NCBI GenBank assembly: GCA_020028595.1
Contig: JAIBHQ010000030.1
Span: forward strand, 1-7,689
Direction: 5' to 3'
Length of the DNA stretch: 7,689 nucleotides
DNA from: Nitrospirota bacterium
Lineage (GTDB): Bacteria; Nitrospirota; Nitrospiria; Nitrospirales; Nitrospiraceae
A program made the position numbers and the translations under genes. Position 1 is the stretch's first letter; each line of letters opens with the position of its first letter. The notes under the pieces are model-generated. The model saw only the letters and a list, made by a program, of their open reading frames with translations. It did not search any database and was not told the origin of the DNA. Positions 1-6,200 of the stretch are shown here, piece after piece.

Positions 1-146
1 TCTATTCATCGGCCTACCGCCAGGATCCCAAGTTCTTCGAGTTCACCCGCTCGATGGAAGCCTACAAAAAGACCTTCTCTCACAATTCAACGACGATGGT
101 CCTGACCCCTGACTCCGAATTCCTCAAATACCTCAAGCAACGCTAA
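1..146 (+). CDS. hflC: HflC, C-terminal end (partial, cut by window edge)
   Basis: Only the last 47 codons are present; the first complete codon is at 3 and the TAA stop is 144-146. The peptide begins YSSAYRQDPKFFEF and continues through a stretch with SMEAYKKTF to VLTPDSEFLKYLKQR. The pattern 'DP-F--F-RS-EAY', then a hydrophobic strand, 'PDS-FL-YLK' and the end of the chain is the usual C-terminus of HflC. HflC is an SPFH/stomatin-family inner-membrane protein that, with HflK, forms the complex that modulates the FtsH protease. The membrane segment and SPFH core lie outside the window, so they cannot be checked; hflK would be expected upstream. HflK itself is a less likely identity because its C-terminus usually lacks this PDS-F-YLK ending. 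Confidence 0.82.
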   Translation, partial: YSSAYRQDPKFFEFTRSMEAYKKTFSHNSTTMVLTPDSEFLKYLKQR

Positions 147-151
147 AACCC

Positions 152-233
152 GTGACGCGTGATCAGTAACGCGTGACGGGTAACTGACGCCGTCCTCTCC
201 CATACTTGCCACTCGTCACCTGTCACCTGTCAC
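152..233. repeat. Heptamer tandem repeat in two inverted blocks (possible bidirectional terminator)
   Basis: From 152 to 186 there are five consecutive heptamers: GTGACGC, GTGATCA, GTAACGC, GTGACGG, GTAACTG. After a 28-base spacer the same unit returns inverted at 215-233 as GTCACCT, GTCACCT, GTCAC. The 12-mer at 173-184 can pair with 222-233 with ten Watson-Crick pairs, one G-T and one A-C mismatch, giving a long hairpin. It fills nearly the whole gap between the convergent 3' ends of hflC and fhs, so a role in ending transcription from both sides is plausible. No clear T-tract follows the stem on either strand, so a classical intrinsic terminator is not shown. Confidence 0.75.
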
Positions 234-237
234 ACTG

Positions 238-1896
238 CTAAGACAGTCCCACAATCTCCCCCGTCTCCGGATCCAAATCGATGTGCTCTCCAGATGGATG
301 CGCGGGCAAGCCCGGCAGGAGTTCGATTCCCGAGCAGACCGCCGTGAGAAATCCGGCGCCGGCCAGGACGCGGAGTTCCGTGATCGGAACGGTAAACCCT
401 GACGGCCGGCCCTTGAGCGCCGGGTCGTGAGACAGTGACAGCGGCGTCTTGGCCATGCAGATAGGCAATCGGTCATAACCCCATCGGGTCGCCCGCTCGA
501 TATCCTGCTCCGCCTGCGCACCGTAGCTGACACCGGAGGCGCCATACATCCGCGTAGCAATGGTGTCAATTTTCCTCTTGATCGGCCACGCGACATCGTA
601 AAGTGGCGTGAACCGGTTCGGCTGCCGGCAGGCGGCCATGACAGCCTGGGCGAGCGTTTCCGATCCTTTCCCGCCATCCCGAAAGTGAGTGGTGACCACC
701 GCGCTGGTCGCCCCCGCTTTTTCGGCCTGCTCGCACACCCAACGCAACTCGTCGTCTGAATCCTGGTCGAACGCGTTGACCGCGACAACCGAAGGGATCC
801 CGTGCGCCTGCACGTTGGCGAGGTGCTGTTCCAGGTTGGCAAGTCCCCTCGCCAGTGCATCACGATTCGGTCCGGTCAGACCGGCAGGAACCGGCTGTCC
901 GGATTTGACTTCCCCCCCACCGCCATAAAACTTCAGCGCCCGCAGGGTGACCACGATCACCGCGGCATCGGGAGTCAGCCCGGACACCCGGCATTTGATA
1001 TTGAAAAACTTCTCCGCGCCCAGCTCGCTCGCGAAGCCGGACTCCGTCACGACATAGCCGGCACAGCGCAGCGCCAGCAGATCGGCGAGCACGGACGAAT
1101 TGCCGTGGGCGATGTTCCCGAACGGCCCGGCATGCACCAGGGCCGGCGTCCCTTCAACCGTCTGCAAGAGATTGGGACAGAGCGCGTTCTTCAACAGCGC
1201 CGCCATCGCGCCGGCGCAGTGCAGGTCGTCCGCCGTCACCGGCCGGCCGTCCCTGGCCACCCCCACGACGATCCGGCCCAGTCGGGCGCGCAAATCAGCG
1301 AGACTCGTCGCCAACGCCAGAATCGCCATCACCTCGGAAGCTTCCGTGAGGACGAACCGCGCCTCGCGCTCTTCGCCGTTTTTTCCGATGACCCGAACAT
1401 GCCGCAGCGACCGATCGCTCACGCTGACGGCCCGCGGCCAGGCTACCTGCCCGGGATCCAGTTCCAGCGTATTGCCGTGAAAAAGATGATTGTCCACAAA
1501 GGCGGAGAGCAGATTGTGCGCCGATTGAACGGCATGCGAGTCGCCAGTCAGGTGGAGGTTCATCTCCTCCATCGGAACGATGCAGGCGCGCCCGCCGCCG
1601 GCGCCGCCACCCTTGAGACCGAATACCGGCCCCAGCGACGGCTGCCGGAGATTCACGACCGCCCGTTGGCCCAGGCGGCAGAGACCCATGACCAACCCCA
1701 CCGCGGTCGTGGTTTTGCCTTCTCCCAGAGGCGTGGGATTGATCGCGGTGACCAGTACGTATCGCCCGAGAGGACGGTCCGCAAGCCGCGCAAGAACATC
1801 GAGCGAAACTTTGGCCTCGTACCGACCGTACGGGATCAGCTCATCCTTGCGCAGGCCGAGTTGTTCGCCAATGTCAAGAATTGGATGGGGTGTCAC
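238..1896 (-). CDS. fhs: Formate-tetrahydrofolate ligase (10-formyl-THF synthetase)
   Basis: The enzyme makes 10-formyl-tetrahydrofolate from formate, THF and ATP in cytosolic one-carbon metabolism. The 552-residue product has the usual family length. Visible landmarks in order are the ATP-binding P-loop PTPLGEGKTTT (54-64), RQPSLGPVFGLKGG (84-97) with the glycine-rich segment GGGAGGG, VPMEEMNLHLTGD (107-119), ASEVMAILALA (186-196), PFGNIAHGNSS (258-268) and the C-terminal ELLPGLP (525-531). The loop GGGGEVKSGQPVP (325-337) resembles, from memory, the version in eukaryotic C1-THF synthases more than the shorter clostridial loop. Arg103 stands where most relatives I recall have Tyr after the glycine run. 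Translation starts at GTG (1894-1896); an in-frame TGA lies six codons upstream. No Shine-Dalgarno is present, the bases just before the start being CTCCTC. The gene converges on hflC and appears to be a single transcription unit. Confidence 0.95.
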   Translation of the reverse strand: MTPHPILDIGEQLGLRKDELIPYGRYEAKVSLDVLARLADRPLGRYVLVTAINPTPLGEGKTTTAVGLVMGLCRLGQRAVVNLRQPSLGPVFGLKGGGAGGGRACIVPMEEMNLHLTGDSHAVQSAHNLLSAFVDNHLFHGNTLELDPGQVAWPRAVSVSDRSLRHVRVIGKNGEEREARFVLTEASEVMAILALATSLADLRARLGRIVVGVARDGRPVTADDLHCAGAMAALLKNALCPNLLQTVEGTPALVHAGPFGNIAHGNSSVLADLLALRCAGYVVTESGFASELGAEKFFNIKCRVSGLTPDAAVIVVTLRALKFYGGGGEVKSGQPVPAGLTGPNRDALARGLANLEQHLANVQAHGIPSVVAVNAFDQDSDDELRWVCEQAEKAGATSAVVTTHFRDGGKGSETLAQAVMAACRQPNRFTPLYDVAWPIKRKIDTIATRMYGASGVSYGAQAEQDIERATRWGYDRLPICMAKTPLSLSHDPALKGRPSGFTVPITELRVLAGAGFLTAVCSGIELLPGLPAHPSGEHIDLDPETGEIVGLS

Positions 1897-1946
1897 GAGG
1901 AGTTTTTTGCGTCACGCACGGCACCGTTGCCGCCGACAGTTGATGC

Positions 1947-1955
1947 AGTATAGCA
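1947..1955 (-). promoter_or_regulatory. Candidate extended -10 promoter for fhs
   Basis: On the - strand the sequence TGCTATACT combines an extended -10 TGn with a 5-of-6 match to TATAAT. No good -35 box is found 16-18 bases upstream. It would give a leader of roughly 45 nt before the fhs GTG. The remainder of the 147-base gap between fhs and the peptidase gene shows no other recognisable element. This is a prediction from pattern only. Confidence 0.4.
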
Positions 1956-2043
1956 CAGGGCTCTCGCCTCACCGGACGACGTCTGAATATTCCAGCAGGA
2001 GGAAGAACGAGCGGCTGAAACGAGGGATCGATTCGGAGAGGAC

Positions 2044-3045
2044 CTAGTCGAGAATGTAATTGTGCGGATTGACGGTCTGGCCCTTGACCTTGACCATGTA
2101 ATGGAGATGAGGCCCTGTCGAGAGTCCGGTGCTGCCGACCAATGCGACGATATCGCCGCGCTTTACTTTTTGTCCCTGCCTGACCAACAGTTTCGCCAGG
2201 TGGCCGTACTCTGTTTGAATCCCATAGCCATGATCGATCAGCACCATATTGCCCATCTTGGCATCGAAGCCGGCTGATATCACATGGCCGTTGGCCGGCG
2301 CTTGTATCGGCGTATTGGGCGCCGCACCGATGTCGAGCCCGTCATGCATGGCCAGTTGGTTCGTAAAGGGGGAAATGCGGGCGCCGAAGCCGGATGTCAC
2401 CCACCCTCTGACCGGCCAGATGGAGGGAGTGGCCGCCCAGCGCGCGGACTTGTCCTTGGCCGCTTCGATTAATTCCTCCAAAATCCGCTCTTCTTCCGTG
2501 GAGTGGTGTTGAAGCCAGGCAATGTCCTGCTGGACTTTTTCGATCAGCGGCTTGCCCTCTTTCGGCGTCACGTCGGCAGGAGGAGGATCCGGCATGCCGA
2601 CCGGCTGATTCGTCAGATCCACGCCCTCAAGCGGCTGCCCGCCATCCATGGGACGCTCGCTGCCGCCCTTGCCGCTCATCATGTCGGCCGGCCGTTGGTC
2701 CTGGATTCCCAGCATAATGCGCAGCCGCTGATTGACCTCTTTCATGGTCAACATGCGACGCTTCAAATCTTCCAGCGAGGTGGAAAACGAGGTAGTCTGC
2801 CCGCGTAGCGTAGCGGTTTCTTCTCGAAGAATCTCCAGTTCCCAAACCTGGCTCGATTGGATCACATAATGGGTCAGAAACAGGCCCTGCGCCAGGAGAA
2901 GCCCTAGCCCCAGGATCTTTATCCGCTTCATGGTGGGCCCTGAAAAGCTGAACCGCAGGGGGGCGGACTTGGCCCCTCTGAATATCACAATGGTGCAGGC
3001 ATCAGCGGCTTGGTTTTTTCCCGTCGTATCCATATCTCTATTCAT
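2044..3045 (-). CDS. Membrane-anchored M23 (LytM-type) metallopeptidase
   Basis: This is a predicted zinc endopeptidase, or a regulator of the same fold, acting on peptidoglycan cross-links in the periplasm. From the start chosen here it has 333 residues: a short cytoplasmic tail, one membrane helix (about 42-62, LGLGLLLAQGLFLTHYVI), a coiled-coil-like stretch (about 65-115), a Pro/Gly-rich linker (about 117-165), a second helical segment, then the peptidase domain from about 210. All expected LytM residues are present: HxxxD in MHDGLD (H234, D238), H282 in EYGHL, and H315 in PHLHY, so it should be catalytically competent. I chose ATG 3043-3045 because AGGA lies at good spacing upstream and a promoter lies at 3090-3119. 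A start at 3123 would be upstream of that promoter. A start at 2931 would drop the cytoplasmic tail that many such proteins carry. It resembles MepM/NlpD-like proteins but has no visible LysM domain. Confidence 0.9.
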   Translation of the reverse strand: MNRDMDTTGKNQAADACTIVIFRGAKSAPLRFSFSGPTMKRIKILGLGLLLAQGLFLTHYVIQSSQVWELEILREETATLRGQTTSFSTSLEDLKRRMLTMKEVNQRLRIMLGIQDQRPADMMSGKGGSERPMDGGQPLEGVDLTNQPVGMPDPPPADVTPKEGKPLIEKVQQDIAWLQHHSTEEERILEELIEAAKDKSARWAATPSIWPVRGWVTSGFGARISPFTNQLAMHDGLDIGAAPNTPIQAPANGHVISAGFDAKMGNMVLIDHGYGIQTEYGHLAKLLVRQGQKVKRGDIVALVGSTGLSTGPHLHYMVKVKGQTVNPHNYILD

Positions 3046-3089
3046 CGGGTTCCTGCTCGAAACCCTACCTTTTCGTAAAGCGAAGTGTA

Positions 3090-3119
3090 AGTCTACCCAA
3101 ACATCCCCCAAACGGTCAA
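3090..3119 (-). promoter_or_regulatory. Candidate sigma70-type promoter of the M23 peptidase gene
   Basis: On the - strand, TTGACC (plus 3114-3119) is followed after 18 bases by TAGACT (plus 3090-3095), matching the consensus at 5 of 6 and 4 of 6 positions. Immediately upstream (3120-3141) is an AT-rich stretch that includes ATTTATAAAAAGA and could act as an UP element. The predicted leader is about 38 nt and ends in an AGGA Shine-Dalgarno before ATG 3045. The promoter abuts the cutA stop, so the peptidase gene probably has its own transcription start. Confidence 0.5.
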
Positions 3120-3141
3120 CCATTTTGTCTTTTTATAAATA

Positions 3142-3504
3142 CTATGATTTCAATAGTTTACGCGTTGATTCGTGTATCCAGGCCAGATAATCAGCCGCTC
3201 CGTATGCAATCGGGAAGGCAATCACCTCGGGGACCTGGTAGCTATGGAGCCGCTTGACTTCGGCGGCCAATCGACCAAAAAGATCGCTCCTGGACTTCAC
3301 GATCAGCAGGACTTCCCGTTCGTCGGAGACCTTACCCTCCCAGCGAAAAATCGAGCGAATTCCAGGCAACACGTTGACGCAGGCGGCAAGTTCGGCCCTG
3401 ACCAACGTCCGTCCGATCCTAGCGGCCTCCTGTTTCGAGGCCGCCGTCACCAGCACGACAATCGCCTGTTGTGTTGGCTTCGCTCTCGTGTTCCGCCTCT
3501 TCAT
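3142..3504 (-). CDS. cutA: CutA1 divalent-cation tolerance protein
   Basis: This is a small trimeric ferredoxin-fold protein of the CutA1 family, historically linked to copper tolerance; its biochemical role is not firmly settled. The 120-residue product carries the family signatures: VTAASKQEAARIGRTLV near the N-terminus, LAACVNVLPGIRSIFRWEGKV in the middle with the conserved Cys, HSYQVPEVIAFPI, and YLAWI close to the end. The length is normal (E. coli CutA is 112 residues). I start at ATG 3504; the open frame extends to a GTG at 3549 whose upstream bases lack a Shine-Dalgarno, whereas ATG 3504 is preceded by GGGAGG, although only two bases away, and by a further AGAGGGG. The gene is divergent from the rhodanese gene and followed closely by the M23 peptidase promoter. 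Confidence 0.93.
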   Translation of the reverse strand: MKRRNTRAKPTQQAIVVLVTAASKQEAARIGRTLVRAELAACVNVLPGIRSIFRWEGKVSDEREVLLIVKSRSDLFGRLAAEVKRLHSYQVPEVIAFPIAYGAADYLAWIHESTRKLLKS

Positions 3505-3532
3505 GCCCTCCCGTTCCCCTCTGTTGAAGCTC

Positions 3533-3546
3533 CCGGCATCTGCCGG
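3533..3546 (-). promoter_or_regulatory. Small inverted repeat in the cutA leader
   Basis: CCGGCA (3533-3538) and TGCCGG (3541-3546) form a 6-bp inverted repeat with a two-base centre, 28 bases upstream of the cutA ATG. It could be a protein-binding site or a leader hairpin. A possible cutA -10 box, TATCAT, lies on the - strand at 3579-3584, which would place this repeat inside the transcript, but no -35 supports it. The role is unknown. Confidence 0.3.
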
Positions 3547-3553
3547 CACCCAA

Positions 3554-3583
3554 TTGACAGTCTCTCAACCGGCCCCCTATGAT
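3554..3583 (+). promoter_or_regulatory. Near-consensus sigma70-type promoter of the rhodanese gene
   Basis: A perfect TTGACA (3554-3559) is followed after 18 bases by TATGAT (3578-3583, 5 of 6). Transcription would start near 3590 and give a leader of about 35 nt. The ribosome binding site GGGAGG (3611-3616) lies eight bases before ATG 3625. This is the best promoter match in the window. Confidence 0.65.
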
Positions 3584-3624
3584 ACGGCTCGTCATGGAGT
3601 CGTTCTGAGAGGGAGGCCGCACAC

Positions 3625-3945
3625 ATGGGATTCACCATCACCGTTCAGGAACTCAAGCAGCGATTGGATAAAGGCGACAAGCTCGTCCTGGTAGATGTCC
3701 GGGAACCCTGGGAATATGCCACCGCCAAGATCGAGGGAGCGATCCTGATTCCGCTCGCGACCGTCCCGCAATCCCTGGACAAGCTTGACCGCAACGCCGA
3801 GATCGTCTGCCATTGCCATCACGGGATGCGGAGCGCCGACGCCACCGCCTTTCTCCATCAGCAGGGATTCGCGAGCGTCAAAAACCTGGTGGGTGGGATC
3901 GACGCCTGGTCCATTCACGTCGACCAGAAGGTCCCGCGCTACTAA
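3625..3945 (+). CDS. Single-domain rhodanese-like sulfurtransferase
   Basis: The 106-residue protein is one complete rhodanese domain and probably a small cytosolic sulfur carrier or transferase. It shows DVREPWEYATAKIEGAILIPL (24-44, the usual DVRE-E---GHI-GA--IP region, with KIEG in place of HI-G), the active-site loop with Cys64 in CHHGMRS (64-70), and GGIDAW (90-95). The ending D-KVPRY is typical of this subfamily, so the protein is not truncated even though its stop codon touches a repeat element. A persulfide on Cys64 is inferred from the family. There is no signal peptide or membrane segment. Start and expression signals are clear (GGGAGG at 3611-3616 and a strong promoter). The specific sulfur donor or acceptor cannot be read from the sequence, and no sulfur-pathway genes sit next to it. 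Confidence 0.9.
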   Translation: MGFTITVQELKQRLDKGDKLVLVDVREPWEYATAKIEGAILIPLATVPQSLDKLDRNAEIVCHCHHGMRSADATAFLHQQGFASVKNLVGGIDAWSIHVDQKVPRY

Positions 3946-4156
3946 ACCCGCATTATCCACGGACGCTTCTGCTGCAATCGCAGATTCGCCGCTGCGACAA
4001 GCCAGCACGCGCTTGTCGGCATGCTGGCGAGCGGGCTCGCCCCTCGTGACCTCGACGTACTGTTTCAAGTACGCCTCGGCCTCTCCTGGCTCCACGCGCT
4101 CGTCTCGCATGGCGACTCCACGATTTCGCGACGAACCGCCATGAATAATGCGGGTT
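3945..4156 (-). mobile_element. MITE-like repeat element with 12-bp terminal inverted repeats (copy 1, complete)
   Basis: The outer ends are AACCCGCATTAT (3945-3956) and ATAATGCGGGTT (4145-4156), a perfect 12-bp inverted pair bounding 212 bases. Inside are further inverted repeats: 3995-4002 with 4011-4018 (8 bp), 4001-4007 with 4022-4028 (7 bp, exclusive with the first), 4026-4032 with 4035-4041 (7 bp), and CGTACT/AGTACG near 4070 around a six-base loop. A diverged copy is found at 7613-7689. I assign the - strand because the end shared with copy 2 reads inward from 4154. No transposase is encoded, so this would be a non-autonomous element or a structured interspersed repeat. No target-site duplication is obvious. 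It fills the whole gap between the rhodanese and epimerase genes, whose 3' ends converge, and may also end transcription there. Confidence 0.75.
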
Positions 4157-4163
4157 GACCCGT

Positions 4164-5081
4164 TCACTGCGCGCGGAAATACTCGGCCGTGCGCGCGAGC
4201 CCGTCATCCAGCGACACGCGCGGCTCCCATCCCAGTTCCTGCCGCAGCTTGCTGGCATCCACCACGCTGCGGGCCTGCTCGCCCTTCTTGGCCGGTCCAT
4301 AGAGCTGCTTGCATCCCGACTTGGTCAGATCCACGAGTTTTCCGAACAGCTCATTGATGGGCGTTTCGTGCGCCGTGCCCACGTTATAGACGCCCTGGAC
4401 ATCCTTGCCCAACACCGCCATGTGCGCCTCCACGACGTCGTCCACATAAATGAAGTCCCGCGTCTGCCGGCCGTTGCCGTTGATGATCGGCTGCTCGCCG
4501 GCCAGCATTTTCTGAGTAAAAATGGCCACCACGCCGGCTTCCCCGTAGGGATCCTGGCGGGGGCCGAAGACATTGCTGAATCGAAGACTCACGTATTGAA
4601 TCCCGCTGACCCGCTGGTAATAGGCCAGGTAATATTCGCCCGTCAGCTTGCTGATGCCGTAGGGCGACAGGGGGCGGGTCGCGTGCGACTCCGGCGCGGG
4701 GAACACGTCCTGCTCCCCGTAGATGGCGCCGCCCGATGACGCAAAGATGACTTTTCGCGTTCCATACCGGACCGCGTGATCGAGCACGTTCAGCGTGCCG
4801 AGAATGTTGACCTGCGCATCGAACAGCGGGTCTTCGACGGACCGGCGGATGTTCATCTGCGCCGCCAGATGGATCAGGACGACGGGACGCTCCCGGCGGA
4901 ACACGCCCTCCATGCGCGAGCCCTGCACGTCCCGCTTGTAGAATTCCGCCGCCCGGTTCAGATTCCGGCGCTTGCCGGTCGAGAGGTTATCCACCACGAC
5001 GACCTCATGCCCTTCCTGCACGAGGCGATCGACGAGATGGGATCCGATGAACCCGGCCCCTCCGGTGACCAGAATTTTCAC
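4164..5081 (-). CDS. NAD-dependent sugar-nucleotide epimerase/dehydratase (GalE-like)
   Basis: This extended short-chain dehydrogenase of 305 residues probably acts on a UDP- or other NDP-sugar for cell-surface polysaccharide. It has the Rossmann NAD motif TGGAGFIGSH (6-15, GxxGxxG), an acidic residue (Asp31) after the second strand, HLAAQ (71-75), the catalytic SSGG (115-118) and YGISK (Tyr141, Lys145), and the substrate-loop residues RFSNVFGPRQ (167-176). RDFIYVDDV (208-216) and YNVG (232-235) are also typical. Length fits bacterial UDP-glucose 4-epimerase-like enzymes, but the family covers many substrates, so I give no symbol. The start is GTG (5079-5081) with a good GGAGG (plus 5087-5091) five bases away. 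It begins only 16 bases after tlyA and is probably cotranscribed with it. Its 3' end is seven bases from the repeat element. Confidence 0.92.
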   Translation of the reverse strand: MKILVTGGAGFIGSHLVDRLVQEGHEVVVVDNLSTGKRRNLNRAAEFYKRDVQGSRMEGVFRRERPVVLIHLAAQMNIRRSVEDPLFDAQVNILGTLNVLDHAVRYGTRKVIFASSGGAIYGEQDVFPAPESHATRPLSPYGISKLTGEYYLAYYQRVSGIQYVSLRFSNVFGPRQDPYGEAGVVAIFTQKMLAGEQPIINGNGRQTRDFIYVDDVVEAHMAVLGKDVQGVYNVGTAHETPINELFGKLVDLTKSGCKQLYGPAKKGEQARSVVDASKLRQELGWEPRVSLDDGLARTAEYFRAQ

Positions 5082-5097
5082 GCGTTCCTCCGCTGCG

Positions 5098-5877
5098 TCA
5101 TGCGGAATGTCCCCCGGCGCGCGCGCCGGCCCAGTTCAACCCCAGCAGGATTTCACGATTGCCTTTTTGCCCCAACACCGGCGAATCCAGAACGCCGAGA
5201 GATCGGAACCCGAGCGATTCGGCGCAGGCCAGCACTTTCGCAGTCACCGCGCGCCGCTGCTCCTCGTCACGCACGATGCCTCCGCGTCCCACCTGGCCCT
5301 TCCCGACCTCGAACTGCGGCTTGACGAGCGCGATGACCCGCGCCGGCCGTCCGAGAAACGGCACCACGCAGGGCAGCACGAGCGTCAGCGAAATAAACGA
5401 CACATCGATCACGGCCAGATCAATCGGCTCCGGCACCGCCGCGCGTTCCAGGTAGCGAATGTTCTGCCGATCGAGCACAACCACGCGGGGATCCTGCCGC
5501 AACTTCCAGTCCAACTGCCCGTAGCCCACATCCACGGCATAGACCCGCCGCGCGCCCCGCTGCAACAGGCAATCGGTGAACCCGCCGGTGGACGCGCCGA
5601 CATCCATGGCGACGAGCCCGGCCGGATCCACCGTCCAGGCATCGAGCGCCGCCACAAGCTTGCCGCCGCCGCGGCTGACATAGGGCGTCGTCCCCGAGGC
5701 GACATCGATCGCGGCTTCGGCAGGCACGAGGGTCGCCTGCTTGTCGGTCAGCACCCCGTTGACCCTGACGGTGCCGGCCAGAATCATCCGGCTGGCCTGC
5801 TCGCGGCTCGACGCCAACCCGCGGGCCACCAGCACGCGATCCAGCCGATCCCGAACCGTTGATCCCTTCCGAGTCAT
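5098..5877 (-). CDS. tlyA: TlyA-family rRNA 2'-O-methyltransferase (S4 + FtsJ domains)
   Basis: The 259-residue protein combines an N-terminal S4 RNA-binding domain (about 9-66, RLDRVLVARGLASSREQA) with an FtsJ-like Rossmann methyltransferase. The SAM site is MDVGASTGGFTDCLL (91-105). The catalytic K-D-K-E tetrad is visible: Lys73 in SRGGGKL, Asp158 in VIDVSFIS, Lys186 in LVKPQFE, Glu242 in GNREILL. In Mycobacterium the family methylates cytidines of 16S and 23S rRNA with 2'-O specificity; which sites are modified here is unknown. ATG 5875-5877 is the only start that keeps the S4 domain intact, yet no Shine-Dalgarno precedes it: the upstream bases are GCCCTCC. Translation may depend on coupling to xseB, which ends 35 bases upstream. 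Older 'hemolysin TlyA' labels are misleading for this family. Confidence 0.94.
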   Translation of the reverse strand: MTRKGSTVRDRLDRVLVARGLASSREQASRMILAGTVRVNGVLTDKQATLVPAEAAIDVASGTTPYVSRGGGKLVAALDAWTVDPAGLVAMDVGASTGGFTDCLLQRGARRVYAVDVGYGQLDWKLRQDPRVVVLDRQNIRYLERAAVPEPIDLAVIDVSFISLTLVLPCVVPFLGRPARVIALVKPQFEVGKGQVGRGGIVRDEEQRRAVTAKVLACAESLGFRSLGVLDSPVLGQKGNREILLGLNWAGARAGGHSA

Positions 5878-5912
5878 GGAGGGCTGAGTGAGAAGGCAGC
5901 CTGGGAAGTGTG

Positions 5913-6167
5913 TCAGTTGGAATGGGCGGGCTCGTCTTCGTCCTCTTCCAATGAAAGAGCACGAAGCCGTTTTCGCCCGTCTTTGTCTTGAATCAGGATC
6001 TCGACCTTGCGTTCGGCGTCATCCAGCATCTTGAGGCAGGTCTTGGAGAGCTTGATGCCTTCCTCGAAGATTCTCAGCGAGTCGTCGAGCGAGAGGTCTC
6101 CCTTTTCGAGCTCCGAGACGATCGTCTCGAGCCGGGCCAGCGCCTGTTCAAATTTTACCGGAGCCAT
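5913..6167 (-). CDS. xseB: Exonuclease VII small subunit XseB
   Basis: XseB assembles in several copies with XseA to form exonuclease VII, a cytosolic single-strand DNA exonuclease. The 84-residue protein matches the family in length (about 80) and pattern: FEQALARLETIVSELEKGDLSLD (6-28) followed by FEEGIKLSKTCLKMLDDAERKVEIL (34-58). The two helices form the usual hairpin. The tail is acidic (EEDEDEP), as often seen. The start is ATG 6165-6167, with GGGAGG (plus 6176-6181) eight bases upstream; the open frame extends further but the extra part only overlaps xseA and has no family similarity. It follows xseA by 67 bases, a gap holding a promoter-like sequence, and precedes tlyA by 35 bases. 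Confidence 0.95.
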   Translation of the reverse strand: MAPVKFEQALARLETIVSELEKGDLSLDDSLRIFEEGIKLSKTCLKMLDDAERKVEILIQDKDGRKRLRALSLEEDEDEPAHSN

Positions 6168-6200
6168 GGGAACAGCCTCCCGATCCGACCACGCGAACCT

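Noticed and set aside
152..233. CRISPR array
   Set aside because: Units are 7 bases with no spacers and the second block is inverted, which does not fit a CRISPR array.
802..1953. A 383-codon open frame on the + strand antisense to fhs
   Set aside because: It is a shadow of the well-conserved fhs on the other strand, low in complexity (rich in R, H, Q), and has no recognisable domain.
3046..3123. N-terminal extension of the M23 peptidase to an ATG at 3123
   Set aside because: It would start upstream of the likely promoter at 3090-3119 and has no Shine-Dalgarno; ATG 3045 has one.
3936..4163. Target-site duplication flanking the repeat element
   Set aside because: Bases outside the two 12-bp ends (left ...GCTACTA, right GACCCGT...) do not match, so no duplication can be claimed.
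3592..4167. A 191-codon open frame on the - strand spanning the repeat element and the rhodanese gene
   Set aside because: It is antisense to the clear rhodanese gene and its N-terminal part is simply the translated repeat element; the frame is probably open by chance.
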